A DNA stretch of 64,000 nt, from assembly GCF_027887165.1 (NCBI RefSeq), contig NC_077232.1:4915895-4979894 (forward strand). Direction: 5' to 3'. Positions 1 through 64,000 of the stretch are shown here, piece after piece (position 1 is the stretch's first letter; every line of letters begins with the position of its first letter). This DNA is from Monodelphis domestica (lineage: Eukaryota; Chordata; Mammalia; Didelphimorphia; Didelphidae). The translations under genes were made by a program, and so were the position numbers. The notes beneath the pieces are model-generated. The model was not told where the DNA came from, ran no database searches, and was given only the letters and a program-made list of their open reading frames with translations.

Positions 1-4
1 CCCT

Positions 5-165
5 TTGGGGAGCAGCTGGGTGGCTCAGTGGATTGAGAACCAGGTCTAGAGATGGGAGGTCCTGGGTTCAAATTTGGCCCCAGGCACTTTCCAGCTGGGT
101 GGCCCTGGGCAAGTCACTTGACCCCCATGGCCCAGCTGTGCCTTAGTGTGCCTGTTTCTCAAATG
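5..165 (+). mobile_element. tRNA-derived marsupial SINE
   Basis: Starts ggggagcagctgggtggctcag (shortened here), with A-box-like ggctcagtgg and B-box-like gggttcaaat, then the family's ctgggcaagtcacttgaccc. It sits at the window edge and lacks the usual 3' part. Confidence 0.85.
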
Positions 166-989
166 CCTTCCAGCCCTGACTCTGTTCTCTTCTGCAGTCA
201 TTTCGCACGAGGTAGAAGCTTAGAGTTCTTTTCATTTGCATTTCTCCGCCAGGAATCTGAAGCATTTCTTCATATGGTGACTGATAGCTCGGTTTTCTTT
301 GTCCCTCCGCCCCTCCGTTCTTGGCCAGGCTGTCATCGCTGCACTGACCACTCTCCTCCATCCCCATCTTGACCCCTGGGTGAACCCGCTCGGCTCTACA
401 CTGTCCTCTTCTTTTGAGTCCCATCACTAGTCTTGCCCCAGCCTTGAATCCTCCATCCTCCACTGCTTTCACTCGTAGTCATGTCCTGCTGAGCGAAGCT
501 GGAGAAAGTCACACTAGGCTGGCTAATTGGTCCCAGGACGGATTTCTGCCTATGCAGTCTCCGTTGGGCTCTCCCGGCAGGTAGGCAACGCTCTTAGACC
601 GCGTTTTATAATTCTCTCCCGCTCTCCACTCTTCCTCAAGCCTCCCCGGCTCCTCCAGCTGAGAAACTTGCCTTGGATTTGACTAAAAAAGGTTGAGGCC
701 GTTTCCCTCGAGCTCTTTTCCTCCTTCTTCCTCCATCTCCTACCTTCCTGGCTCCCCTGACGAGACGCACCCTCTCCTTCCTTCCTGAGGCGAGCCTCTC
801 TTCTCATGTGTGTGAGCCCGTTCAGTCCAGCTCATCTCTGGCGCACCATCTCCTCCAAGATGGTCCTAGTCTCCGTCTCAGCCTAAAACTGCACCCCGGC
901 TCCCTTTGGTGAGCCCTCACTTGCTCTGTCCATCCCCACGTGCCACAGGTCTGTCTGTCTCTCCTTGTCTACAGCTGGGACCTCCTCTT
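166..989. other. CPT1A intron, no gene seen
   Basis: Pyrimidine-rich intron sequence. The second half may belong to the old L2 fragment that is clearer from about 990. Short open frames here look like chance. Confidence 0.5.
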
Positions 990-1465
990 CCTTCTTCTCA
1001 CTCTGACCTTACTCCACTAAAATGGTTCTCTTCAGAGTGACCCAGGATCCATCCCTTGATCACCAAATCTAAGGGCCTTTTCTTAGTCCACATCCCTGGG
1101 GAGCTCTTCTCTCTTAGGCCTTTGTGACCCTGCTCTCTCCTGGTTCTCCTCCTCCTGCCTGACCACTCCTCCTCAGTCTCCTTTGTTATTCCTTCATCCA
1201 AGTCATGCCCGCTAACTGCATGTCCTCGAAGGCTCTATCCTGGCCTGCTTCTCTCTTCCCTCAATAGTGCTTCACTTGATGGTCTCATCAGCTCCCATAG
1301 AGTCAGTTATCATCTCTGGAGATGGTTCTCACATCTGGATATCCAGACCTAACCTCTTTCCTGTCTCCAGTCTCAGATCTCATTGGGTATTCTAAATGGA
1401 ATGAATATTCCTAATATGTCCAAAACAGAATTCATTATCATTTCTGCCAAAGCCTTTCCTCTTCC
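990..1465 (+). mobile_element. L2-type LINE fragment (degenerate reverse-transcriptase region)
   Basis: The order of phrases (ctcctcagtctcctttg, tctcttccctcaatagtgc, gatggtctcatcagctccc, atgtccaaaacagaattc) matches the L2 reverse-transcriptase part around the YADD motif and the MSKTEL block as I remember them. The frame is heavily broken. Confidence 0.6.
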
Positions 1466-1544
1466 CAATTTTCCTATTATTATTATTCCTATTATTGTAG
1501 AAGGTTTCACCCTCCTCCTGGGCACCTGGGCTCACAAGCTAGGT

Positions 1545-1742
1545 CAGTGATGGTGAACCTTTTAGAGACCGAGTGCCCAAACAGCAACCCTCATGCTGCA
1601 TGTGATCTGCCCCCTTACAACAGACAGGGAAGGGAGGAAGTGCTCCCTTTGGGCTGCTGGACAGAGGGGTGGGTGATGTGAGAAATGCCCTTGGGGAGTG
1701 TGGGAAAGAGGGAGGGGTATAGCCCCGGTTCACCGACATAGA
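1545..1742 (+). mobile_element. Interspersed repeat, copy 1 (possible hAT non-autonomous DNA transposon)
   Basis: Begins cagtgatggtgaacctttt and shares about 200 bases of clear similarity with 24300-24540. The terminal cagtgatgg-gaacc pattern resembles hAT ends; the class is inferred. Confidence 0.5.
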
Positions 1743-2004
1743 CCTAGGTTATTTTCAGAAGGAGGGCATTAGCTGCTAGGGGGTTCCCTAAACATTTCAT
1801 GTAGAAGGTGACACGATGTGAGTTTTGATGGAAACAGGCTTCTAAGAAGTAGGAACGAAGAGGGAATGGATTCCAAGGGAGGTGTGGGTAATGGCATGGA
1901 AGATAGGTGCAAAGAACAAGAAGACCAATTTGGCTTCCCAGTTTACTCCATCCAATTCCTCCCTCCCCACAATTTATAGCTCCTCCTCTTGTCTAAGATG
2001 TGTT

Positions 2005-2206
2005 TTTTTTTTAATCCTTATCTTTTGTCTTCAAATCAGAACTGTGTATGGGTTCCAAGGTAGAAGAGTGGTAAGGGCTGGGCAATGGGGGTTAAGTGAC
2101 TCGTCCAGGGTCACACATCTGGGAAGCATCCGAGGTCAGATTGGAACCCAGGACCTCCTGCCTCTAGGCCTGGCTCTCCATCCACTGAGCCACCCAGATG
2201 CCCTCC
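2005..2206 (-). mobile_element. tRNA-derived marsupial SINE
   Basis: Minus-strand copy: tail ttaatcctta, then gcaatgggggttaagtgac, and the head ccactgagccacccag at its right end. Moderately diverged. It lies 260 bases upstream of a CPT1A exon. Confidence 0.85.
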
Positions 2207-2466
2207 GGCAGCTCTCATTTTTGGTAGACAGTCAGGAGTTTGTGCACTCATTTAAAATGCTCACTTTTAACTTAGTATTCTGTTTAAGGAGAAGCAGAAA
2301 TTCTAGTTTGCCAGGGATGGTTTAAGATTGGGAATTTGCCTTTTGTACAAGCATCCTTTTTAATGGGCAATGATTGACTTCATTCCCTAGAGAGAATGTT
2401 AACGTCCTCAACTATAACTTTCTTGCTGTCTTTAAATAAATACCCAGAAGGTTTCTTTCTCTGCAG

Positions 2467-9271
<6,805 letters not shown>

Positions 9272-9420
9272 TTCCCGTTGTGTCCACCATGGAGGAACTG
9301 GAGCTCTTCCTCCCGAAAAACCAAATAAGACTAGACATCGCGTTCCTTCTTGTAGTCGAGGGTCAGGAGCTGCTCTTTTCCACAGAGGATTGTCCTGGGG
9401 CTGTTTGGTTTTTTCCAATG

Positions 9421-9426
9421 TGTGCG

Positions 9427-9464
<38 letters not shown>
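9421..9464 (+). repeat. Alternating purine-pyrimidine tract with CA repeat
   Basis: tgtgcgcacgcgcgc followed by about 15 CA units, 150 bases after the CPT1A stop. The alternation makes Z-DNA possible, and CA repeats in 3'UTRs are known hnRNP L binding sites. Confidence 0.95.
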
Positions 9465-9466
<2 letters not shown>

Positions 9467-9576
9467 GAGCGAGCAGAGTCTACTCTATGGAGAAGGGTAA
9501 TTTTGCTACTTCTAGGGATGTCCTAATTATGGGAATGCTTGATTTTCCCCCTCAAGTCTTTATCTTGCTTAAATTT

Positions 9577-9582
9577 AATAAA
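9577..9582 (+). promoter_or_regulatory. Candidate proximal poly(A) signal of CPT1A
   Basis: AATAAA about 305 bases after the stop, followed by moderately GT-rich sequence. It would give a short 3'UTR. Confidence 0.4.
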
Positions 9583-10104
9583 TGAAGGGATTCTGCATTA
9601 TCAGCTTCATGTAAGTAGAGGCATTTGGATGTAATATATATGTGGGGAGCAGAAATATCAGGTTTCCTCCATTGTGACTGTATATCTGGGACTTGCGGGC
9701 ATTTAACTCCTGTTATCAGTAAATCTCTTTACCTTGTATATGTTAAAAGTCATTTAAATGGAAAGTGTCCCCAAGGGCCAGAGCCACGTGTCCGGCACTC
9801 ACCAGCCGGGGCAGGCCTTGGAACAAGCTTTTGCCAAGAGAGCAGCAGCCCCGCCCGGATATGCTTGACCGCTCATTTTGTGACTCGGACACTAGACCTT
9901 GCTTGTCCTTATACCCCCAGTGCCTTAAAAAGGAAGGCCTGAACCCAAGACGGGTCTCAGACTGTATTGCAAGCATAGAGTCTGTGCTGAATTGTGGCAC
10001 GAAGGTTCCATTTTCTCCCCTTATTTTTCCTTTTCCACTTGGGTTCAGTCCCATTATGAGCTTGTTAGCCGTCTGAATCACCCTTTGCAGGCCTCCGTAT
10101 CCAG

Positions 10105-10390
10105 CTTTGCCCCCCCAAAAGTCGTGGGAGAAAGAGGCCAAACCAATCAGCTCCCCCCGTTGGGGGTCCCTCCTCCCCAGATGGGTCAGAGTCCCAGAGC
10201 GGCCAGCCATTTTTACCATTGGGGGGTTCACACACTAGGAGCAGCTCCATCCTGGGCTCCATCATGGCTGATGGAAGAGTGATGGGAAGGGAGGGAAGAC
10301 AAATGGGGCAAAAGGATCCCCCGAGCCAGAGAAGGGCTCCTCCTCACCCCATTAAATGAGGGAGGGCGGGCACTGGGAGTGCTGGACAAA
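10105..10390 (+). repeat. Unidentified dispersed repeat, copy A
   Basis: About 285 bases similar to the reverse complement of 16965-17255. Shared landmarks include gtgggagaaagaggcc, gctgattggttt (complement), ggagcccagga near catcatggctgatgg, ggggcaaaaggatccc and ggctcctcctcacccc. It is not the tRNA-derived SINE and no open frame spans it. Confidence 0.75.
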
Positions 10391-11086
10391 CCTAGCGCCG
10401 ACTTCATTCACCTTTTTAAGGCACTAAATCTTCTTTGGGATTTAAGACGATAATCACAGAACTCGATGACCACTGCCACGGGGCTGGCCTGCCACACGCT
10501 CCTTTTCTTCCATTTCATTTGGGGTCTCATCACTCGGCCCTGCTCGGAGAGGCCGGAGGGCGCCTGGGCGTAGGTCCAGATTGCACTACAGGCGTCCCAC
10601 GCAAATGGGCCAAAGACGTTTCTCTCAAGTAAAAACAAAGGATTGGCTTTAGCATCTGGGCAAAAAGGAAGGAGAAAAAGCCTGTCCTGCTGGCAGCTGC
10701 AGCTGGTGGGACTTCGAATGGGACCACGGTGGGAGCCCTCTGGCCATTCATCGTGGGCAGCAGAAATCATGCACTGTTTCGACTGACCACTGACCCATCC
10801 ATAGCCCGTACGTAGCCGCTTGTGGGCGAGATTGTAGCATGAAAGCGAGTGTCGGGAAGGTCCTGGATGCTGCCCGGGTGCAGCTTCAAGCAAAGACTGT
10901 CCTGTGCCTGGAGGAGTCGGCTTTCACTGTGCGTGCTGGGAGGGGCAGTGGTTAGTGTCCGGTGGGTCCTCAGTGGACAGAGATGGTCTCCATCCCTGGC
11001 TCCCTGGGAAGGGCCGCTGCGTGCACATGGGATACGCTCTTTGGGATGTCAGTCGTGGCGATGCAATGTGAATGTGGGCGCTCCTT

Positions 11087-11092
11087 AATAAA
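11087..11092 (+). promoter_or_regulatory. Candidate main poly(A) signal of CPT1A
   Basis: AATAAA with a GT-rich downstream element (ctgtgtgctttg, about 11119) at the spacing expected of a strong cleavage site. The 3'UTR would be about 1.8 kb. Confidence 0.5.
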
Positions 11093-11284
11093 GAAGTGAA
11101 TCTCCAGCCTCGGCCAGCCTGTGTGCTTTGCCCTTCCTCCGGGGGAGGGAGGGGGTCTGTGTGTCCCAGCCTCCAGTTCCCAGGGAAGGAAGGGGGGGAC
11201 GGGGTGGGGATGGGGACGTGGCTTACATGGGGAATGACTGAAAAGCAGAAGACATTCGTAAACACTTCAAATGGCACCCGTATC

Positions 11285-11405
11285 TCTTCCAACTCTGAGG
11301 CAGAAGAGTGGCAAAGGTGAGGCAATGGGAATTAAGTGACTTGCCCAGGAATTGTCTGAGGCTGGATTTGAACCCAGGTCCTCCACACTGCTCCAGCAGC
11401 CAAAG
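11285..11405 (-). mobile_element. Degraded tRNA-derived SINE fragment
   Basis: gaggcagaagagtggcaaaggtg, then gcaatgggaattaagtgacttg and ggatttgaacccaggtcctcc in the minus-strand order, with internal deletions. Confidence 0.7.
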
Positions 11406-12240
11406 TGGCCTCACTCTTCAGCATCTCTCACAGGTGGCGGCTAGAGAGATGGCGACCAAGATGGCACAATTTTTAGCTTCAAAGGCCTCGGTGTGAGGGC
11501 TGGGATGTGCTTGGGAGGACAGAGAGCAGGTAGCCAAAGCGTCCAAAGTATGGTCCTGGGCATGTCCTAAACCCCCTCCCCCCGCTTGTGAGCACAGGAC
11601 GGGGCGGAGCTGTGTCACCCAGATGCCCATCTGTCAGCCGATGGGAGCAGACCCCAGAGAAGGGGGAAGGAGCCACCCTGGAACCCCTGAGGGACGACCC
11701 GGCCTCTCCAGATTCCACCCCTCGCTTTCAGCAGAAGCCTTTCCCCATATTTGACTTTTTAGAGGCCATCAGCCCCCCCCCCCCCATGTCCCCCCCACTC
11801 CTTTAGATGTGCTGAAGAGGCCAGTCCCTCCCCAGGGCCTTCTGGATCCTGACCTAGAACTAACTGCATTAGTCTCAGAATGAGCATTCCGCCCCCAAGA
11901 CCAACACCCAGCTTTGATCTGGACTAGGGAAAGGGATTCGGAGTTAGGCAGCCCTTCGGAGCCCAGAGGAGAGACTGAGAACAAGGAACAAAAGGCCCCA
12001 ATTCCAGGGCAGCCGGCAGTTGGGTCCTTCTTTGTCTTAAAGGACATTCAGTGTGACGTTGTTTATTTTGGCATTTTCACTTTTCTTTGAACCTCCTTTA
12101 AGATTGTCTCCCAGCTTCCCCCCACCGGAGCCGGGACTGCAAGGGAGGGGGGTGCGCTCAGGGGCCCCATATGTTGGGCTTCTGAACTTGAGCCATTTGC
12201 ACTCTGGGCCCAAAGCTGGGATGCCTCCTTTTAGGAAAGG

Positions 12241-12246
12241 AATAAA
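12241..12246 (+). promoter_or_regulatory. Candidate distal poly(A) signal of CPT1A
   Basis: AATAAA followed by T/GT-rich sequence (cttgggtttatttatcc). The 3'UTR would be about 3 kb. Choice among the three signals needs transcript ends. Confidence 0.4.
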
Positions 12247-12552
12247 ACTGCTGCTGCTTCCCTCATTCTCACTTGGGTTTATTTATCCACGGAAGTGGAG
12301 CTTCTTTGCTCCATTAGCCCAGCCCCACGCAATCCCATCTCCTTATTTCGGCCTGCAGATTCCCACCCTCCCCAATCCGCTTCAGCTTCCCCCTCCTCTA
12401 CTACCGGGGGTCTCCCCTCCTTTGATCTTGCCACCCCCTCCTAGACAAACTCTTCACTGCCTGCCCTCGGGTAGCTTCTTTCATCTCTCAGCTTTTGCCC
12501 TCTGGCTTCCAGCCCCAAGCTGAACTAAAAAAGCTCTCTCCAAAGTTAGCTA

Positions 12553-12873
<321 letters not shown>

Positions 12874-12894
12874 AGACAAGCCCCCTCCCCCCAA

Positions 12895-13065
12895 AAAAAC
12901 CCTCTTACTTTATATATTAGAATCAATACTGTGTATTGGTTCCAAGGTAGAAGAGCCGTAAGGGCTAGGCAAGGACCTAGGGTGCCCAGGGTAACAGGAA
13001 GCACTTGAGGCAAGATTTGAACCCCGGGAACCACCACCTGGCTCTCTATCCACTAAGCCCCCAGC
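12895..13065 (-). mobile_element. tRNA-derived marsupial SINE
   Basis: Follows the GAAA array directly, which may be its expanded poly(A)-type tail. Contains gaatcaatactgtgtattgg, aaggtagaagagccgtaagg and the head tctctatccactaagcccc. Confidence 0.8.
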
Positions 13066-13069
13066 GACG

Positions 13070-14460
13070 GTCTTTTTTAACTACGGTGCGATCTTTGGTC
13101 TTCACACCAGCCTCGTTTCTCGGGGTGTCTCTTCGCCGCCTCTTCTAGCGGGCCGTCAGCATTGAAGAAGTCTGCTGTTCCGTGCAAGGTGTCCCACACC
13201 CAGAGACACCCCGAAAGGCGGCAAATGGCAGCCTCTCATTCCTTCGCGACTGATCTCTTCTGCCGACGTCGGAAGGGCTTTTTCCCAGCCCAGGCTCTGG
13301 CTATCCCTCCCTGTCCTGCCCCGCCTCTCCTCAGGCTCCCCTTCCTCCTCGGTACTATCTTATCCCAAGAGTGTTCTGGCCGCTTCTCTCCAGCCGGAGC
13401 GGAGCTGCCCCGCCCCCCAGCAGTTTCCAAGCTTTATGGGTTTCCCCCCAAAGGGGAGCCCCGCAAGCTTCACGCGGTCACCCCCTAGTTCAGACTTTCC
13501 TTCACCTCCCGCCTGGCCCGCTGCAGCAGCCCCCCAGGTGCTTCTGGCCCCCAAGACTCCTTTCTCAGCTGCAGCCTTCACCAGGCCACCCCCACGGGGC
13601 TTCTCCTCAGTTCTGCCTCGGGGGTCCCCCCTCCCCCACCCCGCTAGCCTCTCCAGCCTTGGGCCAGGCAGCCCTCAGCGGAGCGCGCACTTTTCCTCTG
13701 AGCTGGCTTGCCTTGGCCCCAAGCAGGCATGTGCTTAACTTTCGCCCGGCATCCCTTGTACCGGGCTCCGGGGCCCGGAGACATCGCAGGGGCACTGATG
13801 CAGCCAAGCCCGGCGTCCTTCACCGTTTCTCGGTGGGGTTCGGATCTGCTGCCAGGCCTCTCCATGCAAAGCTGGTTCTCCAGGTCCTATCTGCCTTCTA
13901 GCTGCAATTGGACCAAAGGCCACGCTGTCCTTTTACAGCTGAGGAAACTGAGGCCCAAAGGAGGAGGAGCACCCAGATGGAAGCCTGGATGGGCGCCGCC
14001 GCCCGCTCTTGGTCGGACACCCCAGAAGGCCGTGGCAGTGCCCTTGGGGCTTGGACACGTGGATGCTCACTTTGGCTCCTGGTCACTCTCCGGATTCACG
14101 TCCCTAGCTGCCCCTCCCCCTCCCTGGACCAACGGTTCCTCTCCCCTCCCCTCCCCCTCTCAACGGTCGTCCCTCTTCCCACGGGCGCGCGCTCACGGGC
14201 CGTTGGGGCGGGAGCGAGCCTCCCCTGCCCATCGCAGCTGGGGCGTGTGCACGGAAGGGTGCGTGTGCACGGCAGCCGGGCTCGCTCCCGCGCTCGCTCC
14301 CGGGCTGGCTGTGAGCACGCGGCGGCGACAGCACAGTCGTTCCTGGCTCCGCTCCTCCCCATTCTCGTCCTTCGTCCTCTGTGGCTCCTCTACGACCTCG
14401 CCCTGAGCTCCGGCCCCGCGGTGGGTATCCCGGACCCCTTCCCGGGCCATTATTTATTTA
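13070..14460 (+). promoter_or_regulatory. CpG-rich block, candidate TESMIN promoter and 5' non-coding exon
   Basis: CpG density is clearly higher than in surrounding DNA, peaking at about 14160-14430, with a GC-box-like ggggcgggag near 14206. No TATA box is evident. The block lies between the CPT1A 3' end and the first TESMIN coding exon. That coding exon begins directly at a splice acceptor, so a non-coding exon must lie upstream. Possible donors are gtgggt at about 14420 and gtaaga at about 14473. Promoter function is inferred from composition and position only. Confidence 0.45.
13118..13217. repeat. Inverted repeat, 12-bp arms
   Basis: cggggtgtctct at about 13120 and agagacaccccg at about 13202 could pair around a ~70-base loop at the left edge of the CpG-rich block. 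Function unknown. Confidence 0.5.
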
Positions 14461-15464
14461 CCCTGGCTTAAAGTAAGAAGCGCACTTGGCTGCGTGACCA
14501 GGGCCAGTGGCTGCACCTCTCTGGGCTCCAGGAGGGAGCCTCCACACTGGAAGTACCCCTATTGGCCAGAAGCCCTTCCCTTCCCCTCCTAAACCTTCAC
14601 GTGGACTCAGAGGCCATCCCTGATCCTGGTGGGGGGACCCTGGGCAAGTCCCTGAAACTGTCTGAACACCCCTCCTATTCCCCCAATCCTCCCTGCTGGA
14701 GAGCCCTCCCAAACAGGGAGAACCCAATGTCAATGAATCACAGCCCCACCTCGTCCCCCAAGGTCCTGTTGCCACCAAGGGGAAGGGGAGAAGAGTCCAG
14801 GCTGGGACTGGACACGACTAAGGACAGGTCCTCATCTTCACATTCAGGGGAACCCTGAGCCAAAGGAAAGGGGTGAGGGAGAGGCTTATAGACAATTTAA
14901 GTCCTGGTTCCCCAGAACAGATTGGAGAGACCAAGTGGGAACTGAGGTCAGGGAGCCCCTTCCCTTTTACTGGGAAGGAACCTGAGGTCACATAACATAG
15001 GTCACTCTGAGCCTTTGCCACAGAGACCTTGGGCAAGTCTCTTCCCTTCCGTGGGTCCCTTCAGCCCTCAATTCTGTGACAGGGTAGGCAAGGAGGGCCT
15101 CACAGGCAGAGCTAGAATGGGGGTCAGGGGACCTGGGTCCTGGAAGCCCTGAGGTCCTAAATGACTGCCACATACTCCCTGGGTGGCTGGCTGACCTTGG
15201 GGAAGCCTCAGTGGCCTGGTGGGCTACATAACCCAGTTGGACTAGCCCCTTTCTTAGCCCCTCACTCTCAATCCAGAACCCTAAAATAGGCCCATGGAGC
15301 TCTGGGAAAGCCTTTGCCTTCTTCCACATGGCAGAAAGGCTCCTGGCTGAAAGGGAGATCAGCCTTGTGGGGAAGGTGCCAAGGGGCCATGCAAGTGATG
15401 GGGGCCATGATCTTGATGGTAATGATCACCACCACAGTAATAAGACCCCCCCCCCCAGATAACA

Positions 15465-15590
15465 CGTGCCAAGGACTTTACCAAACAATGTTGCCTCCTA
15501 CAAACACCCATTTTACAGATGAGGAAAATGGATGTGGGCTAGGAAGGGTCATAAGTGGGACTTGAACTGGTCCCTGGCACAGTCCAAGAT
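15465..15590 (-). mobile_element. MIR-like SINE fragment
   Basis: cccattttacagatgaggaaaatg followed by aagtgggacttgaactgg is the antisense MIR/CORE-SINE signature. Confidence 0.6.
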
Positions 15591-15639
15591 AAGCAAGGGC
15601 AAAATGTTCCCTTGTGAGTTCGGAATGAAGTAGATACGT

Positions 15640-15760
15640 TGGCTCTAAAGTCCCCTCTCCATCATTTAAACTTTCTTGGCCTCAGTTTCCCCATCTGTAA
15701 AACAAAGAGGCTGGATTAGACGGAGAGGCTCTCCAGACCTCAAACAATGGGCTGGGGGAG
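15640..15760 (+). mobile_element. MIR-like SINE fragment
   Basis: ggcctcagtttccccatctgtaaaac followed by ggctggattagacgg (each part typical of the MIR core and 3' half). It ends 60 bases before the first TESMIN coding exon. Confidence 0.6.
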
Positions 15761-15819
15761 GAGGCGGATGTCATCCGCCCTTCGCTGACCAGACTTTCCT
15801 GTCCTCGTTTATCTTCTAG

Positions 15820-62608
<46,789 letters not shown>

Positions 62609-62899
62609 GTAGGCAACTTGAAACGGGAGCTCGGCGAGGGGAGATCACACCATGGAGCCGAGGCAAGAAGAAACTTAGAACTGGCCATGGGGATGTCTTC
62701 AGTGCTGGTGGTGGCCAATATCAAGGCTCAGAGCATCGTTTGGCCAGGATTCTAATGGAGTGCCAGGTTAATGCATGTCGGCTGCATTACCTGGCAGACT
62801 CTCCCCCCTCCCCCAAATACACAGTTTGTCTTGGGCTGTATGCTGTGTCAGCCCAAAGGGGAGAGAGCCCCAATGTCCTCTGCCCTACTCAAACCATTT

Positions 62900-63505
62900 C
62901 CGGAGTACTTTAGGTCTAGGGGCCCCAAAGGACATTTAAGGAGGACAGTGATGATCTGGAGAAGGGGCCAAAGGAGGCCTCCAGGCCTGGGGATGGTCCT
63001 GGAGTCCATACCATAGGAGGTACCGGGAGCATTGGGCTTGGAAGGCTGGGGAGGGGGAGCAGCCCATCGGATATTTGAGGAGCTGTCAGGAGCCACCTCA
63101 TCCAGCCCAAACCTGAACCAGAATCTCCTCCATCACCACACCTAGTGAGGGTTTGTCCAGCCTTTCCCTGAAGGTTTCAAGTGAGGGGGTGGCGTGGGGA
63201 CACCTACCTCCCAAGACAGCCCACTCAACTTTGGCAGGGTCTCACTGAAAGGCAGTCTCCTTTATTTCAAGCCCAAACGTGCCTTTCTTGTCCCTTGCTC
63301 TGTCTTCTGGAACCCAGCAGATCAAATCAAACCCCCCTTCCATGTGGCAGTCCTTTAAATACCTGATAGCTCTGTGCCTCCCCTGAGCCTTCTCTTCTGG
63401 ATAAATATCCCTCGTCCTTTCAACTAATCCTTTTCTAGAAAGCTCTCTCCTCTCTTTACCATTCAGGCTGCTCTCTCCTGCTTGTCACTGTCCTTTTAAA
63501 AACAT
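62900..63505 (-). mobile_element. CR1/L3-like LINE 3' end
   Basis: cctcatccagcccaaacctg, agtgagggtttgtccagcc, agacagcccactcaacttt and gagccttctcttctggataa are the antisense counterpart of 52650-53100. Confidence 0.6.
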
Positions 63506-63512
63506 GGTGCCC

Positions 63513-63690
63513 AGGGAAAGATAGTTGGCACAATGGATAGAGAGCCAGGCCTGGAATCAGAAGGACAGGGTTCAAATCTGACTTTGGATACTTCCTAGCT
63601 GTATGACCTTGGTCAAGTCATTGAACCCCATTTGCCTAGTCCTTGTCCTTATGTTTTAGAGTTGTTACTAAGACAGAAAATAAAATGGGG
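63513..63690 (+). mobile_element. tRNA-derived SINE, diverged
   Basis: agttggcacaatggatagag, cagggttcaaatctgactttg and gtcaagtcattgaacccc, ending ctaagacagaaaataaaatg. Confidence 0.8.
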
Positions 63691-63754
63691 TGCCCAGAAT
63701 ATAACCGAAAAGTGAGACTTTTTGTCACTGGAATCACTTGGCAGATTCAGTTAA

Positions 63755-63860
63755 TGAAACAGAGATTTCTTGGGCACCTACTGAATGCCAGGCACCATAC
63801 TAGGCACTAGAGATGCCTAAGCCAAGACCAAAGCAGTCCTTAACCCTCAATGAACTAAGA
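63755..63860 (+). mobile_element. Old LINE/SINE 3'-end fragment
   Basis: gggcacctactgaatgccagg, catactaggcactagagatg and ccctcaatgaactaagattc. Confidence 0.55.
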
Positions 63861-64000
63861 TTCTGTTGACTTGTGAATTGGTAAAGGCTCTCATGTTTTC
63901 ACGTGGGAATGTATGTCACATGTATTTGCACACATGTATGTGCATGTTGTCATGTATGTGTTTAAGTATATTCCTTTATATCCATTCAGAGTGGAGGCTA

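Larger units (their letters stand above)
9272..12265 (+). other. CPT1A: CPT1A 3' untranslated region (outer limit)
   Basis: Non-coding sequence after the CPT1A stop. The true end depends on which poly(A) signal is used (9577, 11087 or 12241). It contains a CA repeat, one copy of an inverted repeat pair (10105-10390) and a degraded SINE (about 11285-11405). The range is inferred; human CPT1A has a long 3'UTR of roughly this size. Confidence 0.5.

Noticed and set aside
1882..2325. 147-codon open frame
   Set aside because: Runs through an antisense SINE in a CPT1A intron.
13708..14406. 232-codon open frame between the two genes
   Set aside because: Low-stop GC-rich sequence; composition rich in Pro, Ser, Arg and Ala, no domain, shadows on both strands.

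Overview
The window is a stretch of vertebrate nuclear DNA, almost certainly from a marsupial. Its protein-coding sequence lies in short exons with GT-AG introns. The DNA between the exons is packed with a high-copy tRNA-derived SINE (A-box-like TGGCTCAGTGG, B-box-like GGTTCAAAT) of the kind that dominates marsupial genomes, with 3' ends of a marsupial-type LINE-1, and with old L2, CR1/L3 and MIR-like fragments. No prokaryotic gene, CRISPR array or plasmid feature is present. I did not assign a species.

Two genes lie head to tail on the + strand. (1) CPT1A, the liver-type mitochondrial outer-membrane carnitine palmitoyltransferase. Seven coding exons (2467-9271) give the last 287 residues. 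By human numbering they run from residue 487 to the stop after 773, so the catalytic His473 lies just off the left edge. Candidate poly(A) signals sit at 9577, 11087 and 12241. (2) TESMIN (MTL5), a germ-cell CXC-domain protein related to LIN54. Nine coding exons between 15820 and 62608 encode about 503 residues, including the complete double-CXC DNA-binding domain. The last exon or exons lie beyond position 64000. The same two genes are neighbours in the same order and orientation on human 11q13.

Layout: 1-9271 CPT1A introns and exons, with a ~960-bp TTCC array in one intron; 9272-~12260 CPT1A 3'UTR; 12550-12870 a GA/GAAA array; ~13070-14460 a CpG-rich block, the best candidate for the TESMIN promoter; 15820-16392 first TESMIN coding exon; 16393-62432 long TESMIN introns; 62609-64000 a further TESMIN intron. 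The introns hold L1 3' ends (all on the minus strand), nested SINEs, a probable solo retroviral LTR near 24.8-25.7 kb, an ~860-bp GGAA/GGGA array inside an L1 tail, CR1/L3 reverse-transcriptase fragments, and a ~660-bp TCTA/TCCA array.

The two genes do not share a pathway: CPT1A makes acylcarnitines for mitochondrial import, whereas TESMIN is a germ-cell nuclear/cytoplasmic DNA-binding protein. I found no new multi-gene system. The points most worth a second look are a marsupial-type N-terminal extension of TESMIN starting exactly at a splice acceptor, an exon-like 150-bp open block on the minus strand in a TESMIN intron, an unidentified inverted pair of ~290-bp repeats flanking the intergenic region, very large GGAA arrays, and the strict strand bias of the L1 tails. 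All family assignments come from reading the sequence and from memory of protein families; no database search was run.
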